Assembly: GCA_028874915.1 (NCBI GenBank)
Contig: JAPPHA010000035.1
Span: 1-64,000, forward strand
From: Paracoccaceae bacterium
GTDB lineage: Bacteria; Pseudomonadota; Alphaproteobacteria; Rhodobacterales; Rhodobacteraceae
Direction: 5' to 3'
Length of the DNA: 64,000 nucleotides
Numbering within the stretch: the stretch's first letter is position 1; each line of letters opens with the position of its first letter. Below, piece after piece: positions 17,700-27,985 of the stretch. A model generated the notes under the pieces. The model searched no databases and was not told the DNA's origin. It saw nothing but the letters and a program-made list of their open reading frames with translations. The position numbers and the translations under genes were made by a program.

Positions 17700-18041
17700 C
17701 TATTGCGCATACATGAGCAACAAGGCGACCAGGAAGGAAAAGATTCCCAACGCCTCGGAAAACGCGATGCCGATGAACATGGTCGCTGTCTGACCGGCGG
17801 CGGCAGACGGGTTTCGCAAGGCCCCGGACAGGTAGTTGCCAACAACAAGCCCCACGCCGATTGCCGCTCCCCCCATGCCGGTGCACGCCAACCCGGCACC
17901 CATCAGGGCTCCCATCTGCACCATCGGGCTCAGATCGACCAGACTGCCTTGATGGGCCACGCCGCCTTCCAGCAAGGTCACGATCTTTGCGAGGATTTCA
18001 TTGAGCACAGCGATGATCATCGCCGATGATTCAGTATCCAT
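17700..18041 (-). CDS. atpE: ATP synthase F0 subunit c, with N-terminal extension
   Basis: The two-helix proteolipid of the rotor ring. Helix 1 is glycine-rich ([21 protein letters not shown]), the polar loop is RNPSAA, and helix 2 carries the proton-binding glutamate in [15 protein letters not shown]. The annotated frame is 113 residues, about 38 longer than usual family members. ATG at 18041 has AGAAGGA directly upstream, whereas the internal ATG at 17924 (giving a normal 74 residues) has no ribosome binding site. The extension is amphipathic ([15 protein letters not shown]). Whether it remains in the mature ring is unknown. Confidence 0.93.
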   Translation of the reverse strand: MDTESSAMIIAVLNEILAKIVTLLEGGVAHQGSLVDLSPMVQMGALMGAGLACTGMGGAAIGVGLVVGNYLSGALRNPSAAAGQTATMFIGIAFSEALGIFSFLVALLLMYAQ

Positions 18042-18326
18042 GGTTCCTTCTCTTCCTGCTTAGGTCCCCTTCGGGGTTCTTCCGTTGGTTGTCCTGCCAG
18101 TCGCTTCCGGCGAAACGAACGGCATCCGTCACATTCTGCCCGCCGGCTGCAACCCGAATGTCAGGGTGACAGGGTCTTCCCTTGAGGCTTCGTCGCTCGT
18201 TCCGGCCTCACCACAGACCTGACCATCCTGGTCATGACTGCCGGGTCCGGACCCAATGACATTCCTGGCCATTCCGACTCCTGCCAAACCACAGGTCCGA
18301 ACGGCCGCATTGCCAATCCGGGCCTG

Positions 18327-19079
18327 TCAGTGTTGCGGGTGCAAGGCATCATTCAGATAGACACAGGTCAGGATGGTAAAAACATACGCTTGGATGCAAA
18401 CCACCAGACTTTCCAGCCCGTAGACCGCCATGATCGCAACAACCGGCGCGATCGAACCAATTCCGAGCACGCCTGCAAATCCGGCGAAAACCTTGATGAC
18501 CGCGTGTCCGGCCATCATGTTGCCGGCGAGGCGTATGGAGTGGCTGACCGGGCGAACGAAATAGGAAATGATCTCGATGATCGCGAGAATTGGTCTGAGG
18601 ACCAGAGGCGCGCTGGAAATCCAGAAAAGGCCAAGGAACCGCGCTCCGTTCTTGACAAAACCGAGAATCGTCACGGCAAGGAAGATGACCAGAGCCATGG
18701 TCGCCGTTACCGCGATATGGGATGTCGTCGTGAAGGACATCGGCAGGAGACCCAGAACATTGGCCACGAGCACGAACATGAAAATGGTCAGTATATAGGG
18801 AAAGTACCGCAGCCCTTCCCGCCCGGCGATGTCTTCGACCATCTTGTACACGAAACCGTACAGCACTTCGGCGATCGACTGCATTCGACCGGGGACCATC
18901 GCCCGTCGCCGCGGTGCCAGGACCATCAAGGCAATGATGACCAGGACGGTCAGCCCCATCCATAGAGTGACATTTGTCGGCGTGAAAACCCCGATGTCTG
19001 TCTTCCCGAGAAGCGGCCGAACAAGGAACTGGTCCATGGGATGGATATTAAAACCGTTGCTGCCGGATTCAGCCGCCAC
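18327..19079 (-). CDS. atpB: ATP synthase F0 subunit a
   Basis: A 250-residue polytopic membrane protein forming the proton half-channels. The essential arginine lies in [14 protein letters not shown] (about residue 180), and the C-terminal helices ([23 protein letters not shown]) are typical. GTG at 19079 with GGAAGGAGG upstream is the start, overlapping the atpI end by 11 bp. A rather long 285-bp gap separates it from atpE; that gap contains a short CCCC-TTC-GGGG stem near 18065-18075 but no gene. Confidence 0.96.
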   Translation of the reverse strand: MAAESGSNGFNIHPMDQFLVRPLLGKTDIGVFTPTNVTLWMGLTVLVIIALMVLAPRRRAMVPGRMQSIAEVLYGFVYKMVEDIAGREGLRYFPYILTIFMFVLVANVLGLLPMSFTTTSHIAVTATMALVIFLAVTILGFVKNGARFLGLFWISSAPLVLRPILAIIEIISYFVRPVSHSIRLAGNMMAGHAVIKVFAGFAGVLGIGSIAPVVAIMAVYGLESLVVCIQAYVFTILTCVYLNDALHPQH

Positions 19080-19434
19080 TCCCGCCTCCTTCCTGCCCGT
19101 TCCTTCCGGATGCCGCCCCGGGTGATCCCGTCACCCCTGCGTTTCGGTCTCGGACCTCGGCCGCCGTACGCATCATTGTCCGAATGCCCGCAGCAAATCC
19201 AAACAATGTGAATACCACCAAGAACAGCGGCAACGTATCGAATACCCTATCGAGCCCGTAACCGATTCCGAACCCGATCAACAGGCCTATGACCAACTCC
19301 AGCACCATGCGCCAAGCCAGCTGTGCAGCCGTCGCGTGACCCGGTTTGCCGGGCCGGGGTTCCCGCGTTTCCCTCGCTGCGGCAATCCGCCGACCGAGTT
19401 CATCCAACGGGTCTCGTTCAGGCGTCTCGATCAT
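19069..19434 (-). CDS. atpI: ATP synthase assembly protein AtpI
   Basis: A 121-residue protein with two membrane helices (residues about 40-60 and 68-88: [20 protein letters not shown] and [21 protein letters not shown]). AtpI helps assemble the c-ring. The start at ATG 19434 ([17 protein letters not shown]) is chosen because members of the AtpI/Gct-Atp1 family begin this way; upstream in-frame sequence is not protein-like. It is the first gene of the F0 operon, and its C terminus is glycine-rich. Confidence 0.9.
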   Translation of the reverse strand: MIETPERDPLDELGRRIAAARETREPRPGKPGHATAAQLAWRMVLELVIGLLIGFGIGYGLDRVFDTLPLFLVVFTLFGFAAGIRTMMRTAAEVRDRNAGVTGSPGAASGRNGQEGGGSGG

Positions 19435-19539
19435 ACCGCGGATGCGCTCATGACGACCAACCTGGTGACGGCGGACAGGCCAGACTGATCGGCGCAAACT
19501 AGGAATCGCACCCACCGGAGTCAACCCCAATCAATCGAT

Positions 19540-19595
19540 CGAGTTTTGATGATACTGTATTGTTATAAAAAGGTTTTTCTGATTTTCCGGATCTC
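19540..19595 (-). promoter_or_regulatory. AT-rich candidate promoter of the F0 operon
   Basis: This is the only strongly AT-rich pocket for several kilobases (on the minus strand it contains TTTTTATAAC and CAGTATCAT). It lies about 100-150 bp before the atpI start and points into the operon. Exact -35 and -10 boxes cannot be assigned with confidence. The rest of the 19435-19781 gap holds no recognisable gene. Confidence 0.35.
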
Positions 19596-19781
19596 GCACC
19601 CGGAATGCTCCGGAATTCCCTTCGACTTGCCGCCGATCGGCCTCGGCCCAGCAAACACCCGGAACCGTCGTGCGTCCGAACTCCGTATCAACGCCGCGGC
19701 ACCAGTTTCCGAGATACGTGACGTCCGGGCCCGCCAGGCGAGTCGGTCCCGGCATTGTCAGATCCGGTTCACCTCTGCCGG

Positions 19782-20858
19782 TCAACCCGCAGTGACCCGG
19801 GGCCAATCCCCGGTTCCAACCCGCGGCAACCCGTGATTCAGCCCGCGAAAGACAAGCCGCAGGGCCAGGTCAGAACGAGCCAGCGCGCTCGTGGACACAA
19901 CGATGGCTCTCACCGCGCGCCGCGAGATCTTGACCGTCTGTCCACTCGGGAATCCGGGCGTTGCGTGGATGCGGCGAAGCGTTAGCACCGCCATACCCAG
20001 GGACCACAGACAGAAACGGCGTATGCCGGTTTCGCGCCCCGGTATGAGAAGGATGTAGCGAAGGGCCTGTTCCAGATGATGACCCGCAAGGGCAACGAGC
20101 CTGTCAAGCCCGACGACGAATCCCGGCGGTGCGTGTCCCGGTGACAGGTCACGAAGGTCGAAACCGGCCGATTGGAAAACATCGCACGGCAGCCAGCACA
20201 CGCCGCGGGCGCGGTCTTCCCACATGTCCTTCAATATGTTGGTCATCTGCAGGCCCTGCCCGAAGGACACAGAAAGGGCGAAAAGAGCCTCTCGCCTTGT
20301 ACCGATTTCATCCGAATAAGCACAAAACAGGTCGGTCAACATCTCGCCGACGACTCCGGCGACATGATAACAATAGCGGTCGAACTCCCGAGCGTCAGCG
20401 AGACCGTTCAGGCTTGCCCTTTCCTGAAAATCAGCCATCCCCTGTGTCATGATACCGACGCAGCGACCGAGCGCTTTCTGCTGCGCCGGACCGAGGCCGC
20501 GTGTGATCGCAATGACGCGCGGGGTGTCGGCGACCAGTCGGCGTTCCGTCTCCGGCGTCGACGAAGACAGTCGGGAGCCGAGATCCGTCGAGAATCCCTC
20601 GGCATCGGCACGGCCGGCCACCACATCGACCCAACGCTTCATGAACGCCCGTTTCTCCACGGCGGACAGGGCCGGGTCATCTTCGATCGTGTCGGCAATC
20701 CGGCAAAGAAGATAAGCGTTACCGACGGCATGCCGCAGCGCATCGGGCAATTGCGGCAAGGTCAGGGCAAAAGTGCGGGAAACACCCTGCAAGTGTTGGC
20801 CCTGGAATACGACATCGCCGTCCGAACCGGTCCCGGTTTCACGAGCCATCGACATCAT
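19782..20858 (-). CDS. squalene/phytoene synthase family protein
   Basis: About 358 residues, a head-to-head prenyl transferase joining two farnesyl (or related) diphosphates. The two aspartate-rich motifs are visible as [10 protein letters not shown] (about residue 50) and [19 protein letters not shown] (about 215), with the conserved [17 protein letters not shown] between them. The [12 protein letters not shown] start and the motif spacing resemble squalene synthases more than phytoene synthases. ATG at 20858 is likely, with two further ATGs within four codons. The gene stands alone: no cyclase or hpn genes are nearby. Product identity (squalene) is inferred. Confidence 0.88.
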   Translation of the reverse strand: MMSMARETGTGSDGDVVFQGQHLQGVSRTFALTLPQLPDALRHAVGNAYLLCRIADTIEDDPALSAVEKRAFMKRWVDVVAGRADAEGFSTDLGSRLSSSTPETERRLVADTPRVIAITRGLGPAQQKALGRCVGIMTQGMADFQERASLNGLADAREFDRYCYHVAGVVGEMLTDLFCAYSDEIGTRREALFALSVSFGQGLQMTNILKDMWEDRARGVCWLPCDVFQSAGFDLRDLSPGHAPPGFVVGLDRLVALAGHHLEQALRYILLIPGRETGIRRFCLWSLGMAVLTLRRIHATPGFPSGQTVKISRRAVRAIVVSTSALARSDLALRLVFRGLNHGLPRVGTGDWPRVTAG

Positions 20859-21285
20859 GCCGGACTTGCCTTGGCCATAGGCATCCGATTCACCGGAGGT
20901 CCCGGGTGTTGCACACTCCGAATGCAAACCCGGACCCGGGACGGGAAAACCCGATCCGTCCGTCCGGATTCGGGCAACGCCCCGAATTCCCCGCGCGTCC
21001 GTACCGTGCTGCCGTGAAATTCTTCTGGTGCCATGCAACTCCAATCCGACCCCGTTCTTGCGATCCAAGGGTCAGAGACACGTCCAAGGAAGTCAAGCCA
21101 TGGGCATTATTACGATGGATTGACGGTGCGGTCACGCGTCCAGCTTTCGCGCGACTTGCCGGTTCAACCGGATCGCTGGATGCGAGCGCCCTTTCTCGTG
21201 GGGATGCGGCAGGTTCCGGCGCCTATTGTTGGCCGTTGAATTCAGGATGAGCCAAAGTCGCAACTCCCGGCGGCCGGACTGCATG
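20859..21285. other. no gene recognised
   Basis: Gap between the prenyl synthase start and the exporter stop. Open frames continuing from the synthase frame have no conserved features. No RNA gene or terminator was recognised. Confidence 0.4.
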
Positions 21286-22182
21286 TCAGGTGACCGGGCC
21301 TGGCTCTCGAACCAGCAGCAGCACGGCAATGACCGTCGCCCCGATTCCCGCGAGAATCAGTGGAGGCGGAAGATCTCCCGTGAGAGCGAATTCCCAGGCC
21401 GTGACCCAACTCGGGGTCAGGTAGGTGTAGGCCATGACCTTCGCCGAGGGCAGTCGAACAGACGCGTAGGACAGAAAAAAGAACGACATCGAGCTGGAGA
21501 AGACAGCCAGATAGACCAGGCCCGCCCAGAAAACCCATGGCAGCGCCGTCCAATCGATACGCAACAGCTCCGGCAGGCTGAGCGCGGCAAGATAGAGGAA
21601 CCCGCTGACGGTCATTCCAAACGTGACCACCATCGCCGGCTCGCCACGGCTCAGCCTGGCTATCATTGGCGTATAGACGGCGTGGAAACCGCAGCCCACG
21701 AGATAGATGGCCTCACCGTAGCCAATGTCGACTTGGAGCAATGCCACGGGGTCAGCGCGAAAAATCACCCACAGGGCGCCGCAGGCACCGACCGCCAGGG
21801 CCAGGGCCATCCGGCCGGTCATCACCTGCCGCAGGATGAAATAGCCTGCCACACCGGACAGGATCGGCGTCAGCGTAAAGACGGCCGAGGCGGAAACTGC
21901 AGGTGCCGTCTTCAACCCTTCGAACATCAACACGAAATAAGTCGCAAACAGGACACCGAGGACGCCATACCGCCAAGCGCCCCTGAAATGCTCGCGGCGA
22001 AATCCCGGGCCAAATGCGGCGCAGATCCCGACGATCATGCCGGAGATCAGGAACCGGATGGCCGTCAGTGCGGTCGGGTCCATCAGGTTGGCAATTCGCA
22101 CACCGATGCTGAAGGAACCCGCGATCAGCAGCGAGAAAGCCAGCATGGAGAGATGACCGAGGGCAGCAGGTGAAAACATCAT
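21286..22182 (-). CDS. EamA-type drug/metabolite transporter
   Basis: About 298 residues with ten hydrophobic helices in two EamA repeats. The first repeat contains ANLMDPTALTAIRFLISG and GVLFATYFVLMFEGLKTAP. The second contains SAVFTLTPILSGVAGYFILR in the first-half end and VRLPSAKVMAYTYLTPSWV near the C terminus. ATG at 22182 is preferred because a GAGG element sits about 5 bases upstream; ATG at 22203 is an alternative. Substrate unknown; these DMT proteins export small metabolites. Confidence 0.92.
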   Translation of the reverse strand: MMFSPAALGHLSMLAFSLLIAGSFSIGVRIANLMDPTALTAIRFLISGMIVGICAAFGPGFRREHFRGAWRYGVLGVLFATYFVLMFEGLKTAPAVSASAVFTLTPILSGVAGYFILRQVMTGRMALALAVGACGALWVIFRADPVALLQVDIGYGEAIYLVGCGFHAVYTPMIARLSRGEPAMVVTFGMTVSGFLYLAALSLPELLRIDWTALPWVFWAGLVYLAVFSSSMSFFFLSYASVRLPSAKVMAYTYLTPSWVTAWEFALTGDLPPPLILAGIGATVIAVLLLVREPGPVT

Positions 22183-22534
22183 CGCCTCAGAATCGGGAGT
22201 CATTGCGGCAAAGGCAACAGCAGCGTTCACGGCTCCCACTCGAACCCGACCTCGCGCTGGCGAAGCCAGGGTCCTGGCCGTCCGTTGAACCGGAAACTGC
22301 CTTGACGGGCCGTCAACGCCTCATTATCTGCCCGATGAACTCTGGAAGTCGCGACACTTCCGGTCCCAGGACCGAAACCGGGGATCGACATCCGCCAGCG
22401 AGTTTCGCCCGCGGATGCCATCCCGCCGTGCGGCCCCGGCCCTGACAAGTTATCCGGCCCGGGATCACCGCGGCGGGCCAATTTCGATTTCCGGGACCCA
22501 GGTGTCCGGCCGGGCAGTCAATGGAGAACGAGCC
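22183..22534. other. divergent intergenic region before ffh
   Basis: This region must hold the promoters of the leftward EamA gene and the rightward ffh operon. No clear -35/-10 pair, SRP RNA or other RNA was identified by eye. Confidence 0.35.
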
Positions 22535-24064
22535 ATGTTCGAGACTCTCTCCGAACGGCTCTCGGGCGTTTTCGGAACCCTGACGCGCCGCGGCGTTCTC
22601 GGCGACGATGACATCGCTGCCGCGCTCAGGGACGTGCGGGTCGCGTTGCTCGACGCCGACGTTTCCCTGCCGGTCGCGCGAGCATTCATTCGTGACGTCC
22701 GGGAAAAGGCCCGTGGTCAGCACGTCACCCGGTCCATCGCGCCTGGTCATCAGGTGGTCAAGATCGTCCATGACGAACTTGTAAGCGTGCTTTCGGGTGA
22801 CGGGGCTGATGCTGGTCAACTGAAAATCGACACTCCACCCGCGACGATTCTCATGGTCGGACTCCAAGGGTCGGGGAAGACGACGACCACGGCCAAACTG
22901 GCCCGGCGGCTCGGCGATGTCGACGGGAAGAAGGTCCTGATGGCGTCACTGGACACCAGCCGACCTGCGGCGATGCATCAGCTTGCGGTTCTCGGAAGCC
23001 AGTCCGGTATCGAGACCCTGCCGATCATCCGCGGCGAAGACCCGGTCCAGATCGCCCGGCGCGCCAGCCAGCATGCTTCCCTTGGCGGTCATGACGTCTT
23101 GCTCCTGGACACCGCAGGCCGACTGCACGCCGATGATGAACTCATGTCGGAAGCCGCCGCCGTCCGGGACGCCACAAGCCCCCGGGAAATCCTCCTGGTT
23201 GCCGATGGGCTGACCGGCCAGGACGCAGTCAACGTGGCACGGGAGTTCGACGCCCGGGTCGGCGTCACCGGCGTCATCCTGACCCGAATGGACGGTGACG
23301 GGCGTGGCGGTGCTGCACTGTCGATGAAGGCCGTAACCGGAAAACCGATCCGCTTCATCGGGGTCGGCGAACAGGTGGATGCCCTGGAGGAATTCCACCC
23401 GGAACGGATTGCAGGCCGCATTCTCGGAATGGGCGACATCGTCAGCCTGGTGGAAAAGGCGAGGGAGGCCGCGGAACAACAGAAGATCGAACGCATGGCG
23501 AGGCGGATGAGGCAGGGCCGCTTCAATATGAATGACTTGCGTGACCAACTCGAACAAATCCAGGGTGTCGGCGGCGTTCAGGGACTCCTTGCCATGCTTC
23601 CAAGAGTGGCGAAGGCAAAACAGCAACTGACCACAGCCGGAATGGACGACAGCTATTTTCGGCACAACATTGCACTCATCCAGTCGATGACCCGGAAGGA
23701 AAGGCTGAATCCGTCCCTGCTTAAAGCCAGCCGCAAACGGAGAATCGCCACTGGCGCCGGCCTCGACGTCAGTGAACTCAACCGGCTCCTCAAACTGCAC
23801 CGATTCATGTCCGACACCATGAAACAAATGGGCAAACGGGGAATGTTGAAATCGTTCCTGAACAGCCAGTCTTCTGCCGGCCGTTCGACACCGGATCCGG
23901 GATCGGCGACGGCGGAGGCCGCCATGCCCGACCTGACGGGCGGACTGGCAGGCCTTGCTGGAACCGGCGGCATGGGAGCGCTGGGCGTGCTTGGAGGGAA
24001 TCGAGGGTCTCCACTGTCGCCGGAACTGATGCGTCGCCTCGGCCGGAAAGGCAGGAAACGCTAG
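22535..24064 (+). CDS. ffh: signal recognition particle GTPase Ffh
   Basis: A 509-residue SRP54 protein that binds signal peptides and 4.5S RNA for co-translational targeting to FtsY. N domain: MFETLSERLSGVFGTLTRRG. G domain: P-loop VGLQGSGKTTTTAKL (about residue 109), LLDTAGRLHADDELM and TRMDGDGRGGAALS. The methionine-rich M domain follows (MARRMRQGRFNMNDLRDQLE, TMKQMGKRGML), with a glycine-rich tail. ATG at 22535 gives the standard start, with GGAG 8 bases upstream. It heads the ffh-rpsP-rimM-trmD-rplS set. Confidence 0.98.
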   Translation: MFETLSERLSGVFGTLTRRGVLGDDDIAAALRDVRVALLDADVSLPVARAFIRDVREKARGQHVTRSIAPGHQVVKIVHDELVSVLSGDGADAGQLKIDTPPATILMVGLQGSGKTTTTAKLARRLGDVDGKKVLMASLDTSRPAAMHQLAVLGSQSGIETLPIIRGEDPVQIARRASQHASLGGHDVLLLDTAGRLHADDELMSEAAAVRDATSPREILLVADGLTGQDAVNVAREFDARVGVTGVILTRMDGDGRGGAALSMKAVTGKPIRFIGVGEQVDALEEFHPERIAGRILGMGDIVSLVEKAREAAEQQKIERMARRMRQGRFNMNDLRDQLEQIQGVGGVQGLLAMLPRVAKAKQQLTTAGMDDSYFRHNIALIQSMTRKERLNPSLLKASRKRRIATGAGLDVSELNRLLKLHRFMSDTMKQMGKRGMLKSFLNSQSSAGRSTPDPGSATAEAAMPDLTGGLAGLAGTGGMGALGVLGGNRGSPLSPELMRRLGRKGRKR

Positions 24065-24640
24065 ATGCCGGCAGACCGAGATCATACCGGAATCGGCTGT
24101 CCAGCGACGGAGTCGCCGGCGACGCCAATGGTTGGACCGGTCCTGACAACGGACCGGTTGACGCTGCGTCCGAATCGGCTCGATGACTTCGAGGCCTATG
24201 CCGATCTGATGGCCTCGGAACGCAGCGTTTACATTGGCGGACCCTTTGACCGCCAACGGGCCTGGATGTTGTTCGCGTCCGATGTCGTGCAGTGGCAGTT
24301 CTACGGTCACGGTGGCATGGCTGTCGTTCTGACCCGTTCGGGAACCTGCGTGGGGCAAGTGGCCCTCAACTGCCTTCCCGGATTTCCCGAACGCGAACTC
24401 GGCTGGATGGTTTATGCAGATCATGAGGGAAGGGGATACATGACGGAAGCCGCCCACTGCCTCAAGGCCTATGCCTTCGAGATCCTTCACTGGCCAACGC
24501 TGGTGAGTTACATCAGCCGTGACAACGTCCGTTCGATAGCCTTGGCCCGGCGCCTCGGTGGCTGGCTCGACACTGAAGCTGAAAGTCCCAAAACCTATGA
24601 TCTTGTCTTTCGTTACCGGCCCACGGAGCCTTTGCCATGA
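24065..24640 (+). CDS. GNAT family N-acetyltransferase (RimJ/RimL-like)
   Basis: A 191-residue acetyltransferase beginning directly after the ffh stop. Typical elements are LTTDRLTLRPNRLDDFEAYADLM at the start, ELGWMVYADHEGRGYMTEAA (acetyl-CoA binding loop) and SYISRDNVRSIALARRLGG near the C terminus. The acceptor is unknown; relatives acetylate ribosomal protein N termini or small amines. It is translationally coupled to chorismate mutase by a 4-bp ATGA overlap. Confidence 0.92.
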   Translation: MPADRDHTGIGCPATESPATPMVGPVLTTDRLTLRPNRLDDFEAYADLMASERSVYIGGPFDRQRAWMLFASDVVQWQFYGHGGMAVVLTRSGTCVGQVALNCLPGFPERELGWMVYADHEGRGYMTEAAHCLKAYAFEILHWPTLVSYISRDNVRSIALARRLGGWLDTEAESPKTYDLVFRYRPTEPLP

Positions 24641-24936
24641 CTCCGACTCCAGACTCTGACATTGCCTCGATCCTCAAGGAGCACCGCGACAGCATCGACC
24701 GGCTGGACGCAATTCTCGTCTACACATTGGCCGAGCGATTCCGTCGTACGAAGGCCGTTGGTGAAATCAAGGCTGCCAACGGGCTTCCACCGGCTGACCC
24801 GAAGCGGGAGGCGCATCAGATCGGCCGCCTTCAGCACCTGGCGCGTTCCGCCGACCTCGATCCGGAATTCGCCGCCAAGGTTCTCAACTTCATCATCGCC
24901 GAAGTCATCCGGCATCACGAACAGCACCGGAAATGA
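24637..24936 (+). CDS. chorismate mutase, AroQ class
   Basis: A 99-residue all-helical AroQ-type enzyme converting chorismate to prephenate for phenylalanine and tyrosine. Seen are RDSIDRLDAILVYTLAERFRRTKAVGEIKA (N-terminal helix with the active-site Arg and Lys), then PKREAHQIGRLQHLA and a final helix with FIIAEVIRHHEQHRK. A stand-alone chorismate mutase between ffh and rpsP is a known alphaproteobacterial arrangement. Start overlaps the GNAT gene by ATGA. Confidence 0.93.
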   Translation: MTPTPDSDIASILKEHRDSIDRLDAILVYTLAERFRRTKAVGEIKAANGLPPADPKREAHQIGRLQHLARSADLDPEFAAKVLNFIIAEVIRHHEQHRK

Positions 24937-25105
24937 CCGGAATCAATCGGACGATTCGACGTGGCCCCGCCCAGCGTGACACCCTGCCGGAACCGGGGCT
25001 CCCATTTGTCGTCCAGTCTCTCGGGACTGCCGGAACCATCATTGGAATCCCGGCAGGGCCAGCACTCAGTCCGAATCCAGTACCAAACTCCAGGGAGTCA
25101 CACAC

Positions 25106-25453
25106 ATGGCCATGAAAATCCGTCTCGCCCGCGCCGGGTCCAAAAAGCGCCCGTTCTACCGAATCGTCGCTGCAGACAGCCGCATGCCTCGTGATGGCCG
25201 TTTCGTCGAGAAACTCGGTACCTACAACCCACTCCTCCCGAAAGACAGCGACCAGCGTGTGACGTTTAACCTTGATCGTATCCGGTACTGGCTCGACCAG
25301 GGCGCAAAACCGACGGATCGCATCGCCCGTTTCCTGGAAAACGCCGAAGTCCTCGAGAGGACCGTCCGCAACAACCCCGTCAAGGGCCAGCAGGGCAAAA
25401 AGGCCCGTGAACGGGCGGAAGCCGCCGAGGCTGCTGCCGAAACGGCCGCGTGA
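25106..25453 (+). CDS. rpsP: 30S ribosomal protein S16
   Basis: A 115-residue small-subunit protein needed for early 16S assembly. [33 protein letters not shown] is the canonical S16 start; the C terminus is an alanine/glutamate-rich extension ([14 protein letters not shown]) common in alphaproteobacteria. It is preceded by CCAGGGAGTC as ribosome binding site and followed by a 253-bp gap before rimM in which no gene is visible. Confidence 0.98.
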   Translation: MAMKIRLARAGSKKRPFYRIVAADSRMPRDGRFVEKLGTYNPLLPKDSDQRVTFNLDRIRYWLDQGAKPTDRIARFLENAEVLERTVRNNPVKGQQGKKARERAEAAEAAAETAA

Positions 25454-25706
25454 CCGGACTCCGATGACGAATGGCCGGAATGTCGCGCACTCGGGATGGG
25501 AACCGGCATTCGGTCATGTCGCCGGCAGGGTCTGCGGCCTTTGGTGGCCGTAAACCCTCCTCCGGGGTCAATCAGGTCTCTCGCCGTGGCACGCCGGATT
25601 CGACGCATCACGCAGGAACTGAACCCGGCCGCCGGTGGTTCATCACGTTCCGGCCGTCAGCCGGTCTCAACCATGACCACGTCGCGGAACTCCGGAGTCC
25701 TTCACC

Positions 25707-26216
25707 GTGACCCGGTCCGGCCGGGTTTGCCTGGGTCGAATTCTCGGTGCCCATGGAGTCCGGGGCAATGTTCGGATCGAAAGCTACTGTGACGACCCCC
25801 GTACAATCGCCGGCTATGGTCGACTTGAAACCGAGGACAGTTGCCGGTCGTTCGACATCAAGCTGGTGCGGATCGACCATCGTGGGATCATTGCCCGTCT
25901 GTCCGGGATCTCGAGCCGGGAATCGGCCGAAACCCTGAAAGGCGTGCGCCTGTTTGTCGACAGGCGCCGTTTGCCGGATCTTGGGAACGGGGACTATTAT
26001 GTCGCGGATCTCATCGGACTCACGGTCAATGATCTCGGGGGTCGGCAAGTCGGGACCGTGTCCGCAGTCCAGAACCACGGGGCCGGTGACATTCTCGAAG
26101 TTCGCCTCGTGGATTCCCGGGAATCGGTCCTGCTACCGTTTTCGCAAGAGGCTGTCCCCATTGTCGACCTTGAATCCGGCCGAATTACGGTCGACCCGCC
26201 GGAGGGCGTCTTCTGA
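25707..26216 (+). CDS. rimM: 16S rRNA processing protein RimM
   Basis: A 169-residue 30S maturation factor that binds S19. N-terminal RimM domain: CLGRILGAHGVRGNVRIESY; linker LKGVRLFVDRRRLPDL; C-terminal PRC-barrel: GDYYVADLIGLTVNDLGGRQVG. GTG at 25707 is the start. It sits between rpsP and trmD, its usual place. Confidence 0.96.
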   Translation: MTRSGRVCLGRILGAHGVRGNVRIESYCDDPRTIAGYGRLETEDSCRSFDIKLVRIDHRGIIARLSGISSRESAETLKGVRLFVDRRRLPDLGNGDYYVADLIGLTVNDLGGRQVGTVSAVQNHGAGDILEVRLVDSRESVLLPFSQEAVPIVDLESGRITVDPPEGVF

Positions 26217-26363
26217 TGTCATGGCGACCGAATCTCGGATGAACCGAAGAGTGGGGGCCGGTTTCGGGCTGGAACCGGCATCGGAACCGTCCCCGAACGG
26301 GCCAATTCACGACGGTGCCGATCCGAACGGAACCGGCCGCAATCCGGTGCCCGGTTTTCCGCG

Positions 26364-27188
26364 ATGACGATGGCCGGTACGCCTCGGAACCACGGTCCCG
26401 ACACCGGTGCCGCCAGCGGCGGCGGTGGGGACGACCTGCCGTTGCCGCCTGTCTGGACTGCCCGGGTCATCACGCTTCTGCCCGGAGCCTTTCCCGGAAT
26501 CCTGTCCCATTCGATTGCAGGGACGGCCTGTGCATCGGGCCTTTGGGCACTCCAGACCATTGATCTTCGAGATTTTGGCCGGGGGCGTCACCGCAACGTC
26601 GACGATACGCCGGCGGGCGGCGGCGCGGGAATGATCCTTCGGCCGGACGTGGTGGCGGCGGCCCTGGACCGGGCGGCGGCCGGGACTCCTGCGGATCCAC
26701 GGCGTTGGCCGGTCGTCTGTCTGTCGCCCCGCGGCGTTCCGTTCCGACAGGACATGGCCAGACGGTGGTCGAAAGGGCGCGGCGTGACTCTGCTTTGCGG
26801 CCGCTTCGAGGGAGTCGACGAACGGGTCATAGAAGCCTACAAACTGGAAGAGGTCTCTCTCGGGGATTTTGTCGTCATCGGGGGCGAGGTCGTCGCGCAG
26901 GCCTTGATCGAAGCGACGGTTCGCCTTATACCGCGCGTCCTCGGAAACCCCGAGTCGGTCGAGGAGGAGTCCTTTTCGTCGGGGCGGCTGGAGTACCCGC
27001 AGTATACCCGGCCCACGGAGTGGCGTGGCCGCAAAATCCCGGATGTCCTGCTTTCCGGTCATCATGCGGAGATCGCCCGCTGGCGCCGCGAGTGTTCGGA
27101 TCGCCTGACGCAGGCGCGGCGGCCAGACCTTGCGGAGGCCCGACCGGGGCGCAGTGGGCGACAAGGGCATCGTGACGGGTCCGCGTAG
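26364..27188 (+). CDS. trmD: tRNA (guanine37-N1)-methyltransferase
   Basis: A 274-residue SPOUT methyltransferase that makes m1G37 in tRNAs with G36, preventing frameshifts. The deep-knot motifs are LLCGRFEGVDERVIEAYKLE and SLGDFVVIGGEVVAQALIEA; the C-terminal DNA/tRNA-binding region has VLLSGHHAEIARWRRE. An N-terminal extension of about 30 residues with a glycine run precedes the family start WTARVITLLPGAFP, so the true start may be a later codon such as the TTG in the LPLPP stretch. Confidence 0.96.
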   Translation: MTMAGTPRNHGPDTGAASGGGGDDLPLPPVWTARVITLLPGAFPGILSHSIAGTACASGLWALQTIDLRDFGRGRHRNVDDTPAGGGAGMILRPDVVAAALDRAAAGTPADPRRWPVVCLSPRGVPFRQDMARRWSKGRGVTLLCGRFEGVDERVIEAYKLEEVSLGDFVVIGGEVVAQALIEATVRLIPRVLGNPESVEEESFSSGRLEYPQYTRPTEWRGRKIPDVLLSGHHAEIARWRRECSDRLTQARRPDLAEARPGRSGRQGHRDGSA

Positions 27189-27267
27189 TTGACGGGCACA
27201 GGTCGGAACGGAAGTGGATCGGAACCGCGGTCGGACCGACGGCGACGCGGAGGCGGGAGGATAGGGC

Positions 27268-27666
27268 ATGAACATGATTGAGCAGCTCGAAGCGGACCAG
27301 GTCCGATCTCTCGGCGGCAGGATTCCTGACTTCAAGGCTGGAGATTCGATTCGCGTCGGTTACAAGATTGTTGAAGGGTCTCGTTCACGCGTTCAGAACT
27401 ATGAAGGGGTCTGCATCGCCCGCAAGGGCGGCGACGGGATCGGGGCATCCTTCACCGTTCGAAAGATTTCCTTCGGCGAGGGCGTCGAACGGATGTTTCC
27501 GCTCTATTCGACGAATATCGAAAGCATCACGGTCATCCGCCGGGGGCGGGTGCGGCGTGCCAAGCTTTACTACTTGCGATCCCGCCGGGGCAAATCGGCA
27601 CGCATCGCCGAAAAGACGAACTACCGGCCGAAGTCAGGCCCGAGAGCAGAAGGATCCGACACGTGA
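27268..27666 (+). CDS. rplS: 50S ribosomal protein L19
   Basis: A 132-residue large-subunit protein at the subunit interface. [12 protein letters not shown], then [32 protein letters not shown] and [20 protein letters not shown] are diagnostic. GGCGGGAGGATAGGGC provides a strong ribosome binding site. It overlaps rpmE by GTGA. Confidence 0.98.
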   Translation: MNMIEQLEADQVRSLGGRIPDFKAGDSIRVGYKIVEGSRSRVQNYEGVCIARKGGDGIGASFTVRKISFGEGVERMFPLYSTNIESITVIRRGRVRRAKLYYLRSRRGKSARIAEKTNYRPKSGPRAEGSDT

Positions 27667-27884
27667 AAAAGGACCTGCATCCCGACTACCACATGATCGA
27701 GGTCAAACTTCTCGATGGGTCAACCTACAAGACCCGTTCGACCTACGGTTCGAAAGGCGACACCCTGACCCTGGAAATCGACCCTTCGGCCCACCCGGCA
27801 TGGACCGGCGGCGGTCTCAAGCTCGTTGATTCCGGCGGTCGGGTCTCGCGATTCAAGAAAAAATACGAAGGCCTCGGATTCTGA
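27663..27884 (+). CDS. rpmE: 50S ribosomal protein L31
   Basis: A 73-residue L31 of the zinc-less (C-) type: the start [18 protein letters not shown] is clear but the CxxC cysteines of zinc-binding L31 are absent. The C-terminal [14 protein letters not shown] is typical of alphaproteobacteria. GTG start inside the rplS stop (GTGA), so translation is coupled. Confidence 0.96.
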   Translation: MKKDLHPDYHMIEVKLLDGSTYKTRSTYGSKGDTLTLEIDPSAHPAWTGGGLKLVDSGGRVSRFKKKYEGLGF

Positions 27885-27985
27885 TTGGCGCCTGGCTCCC
27901 GCCCCGCCATCCCGGACATCACCAGTTCGAATTGTCCAGACGATTCAACGTCTGCGCAGCGCAGGCCCGGTAGCCCCGCCGACGC

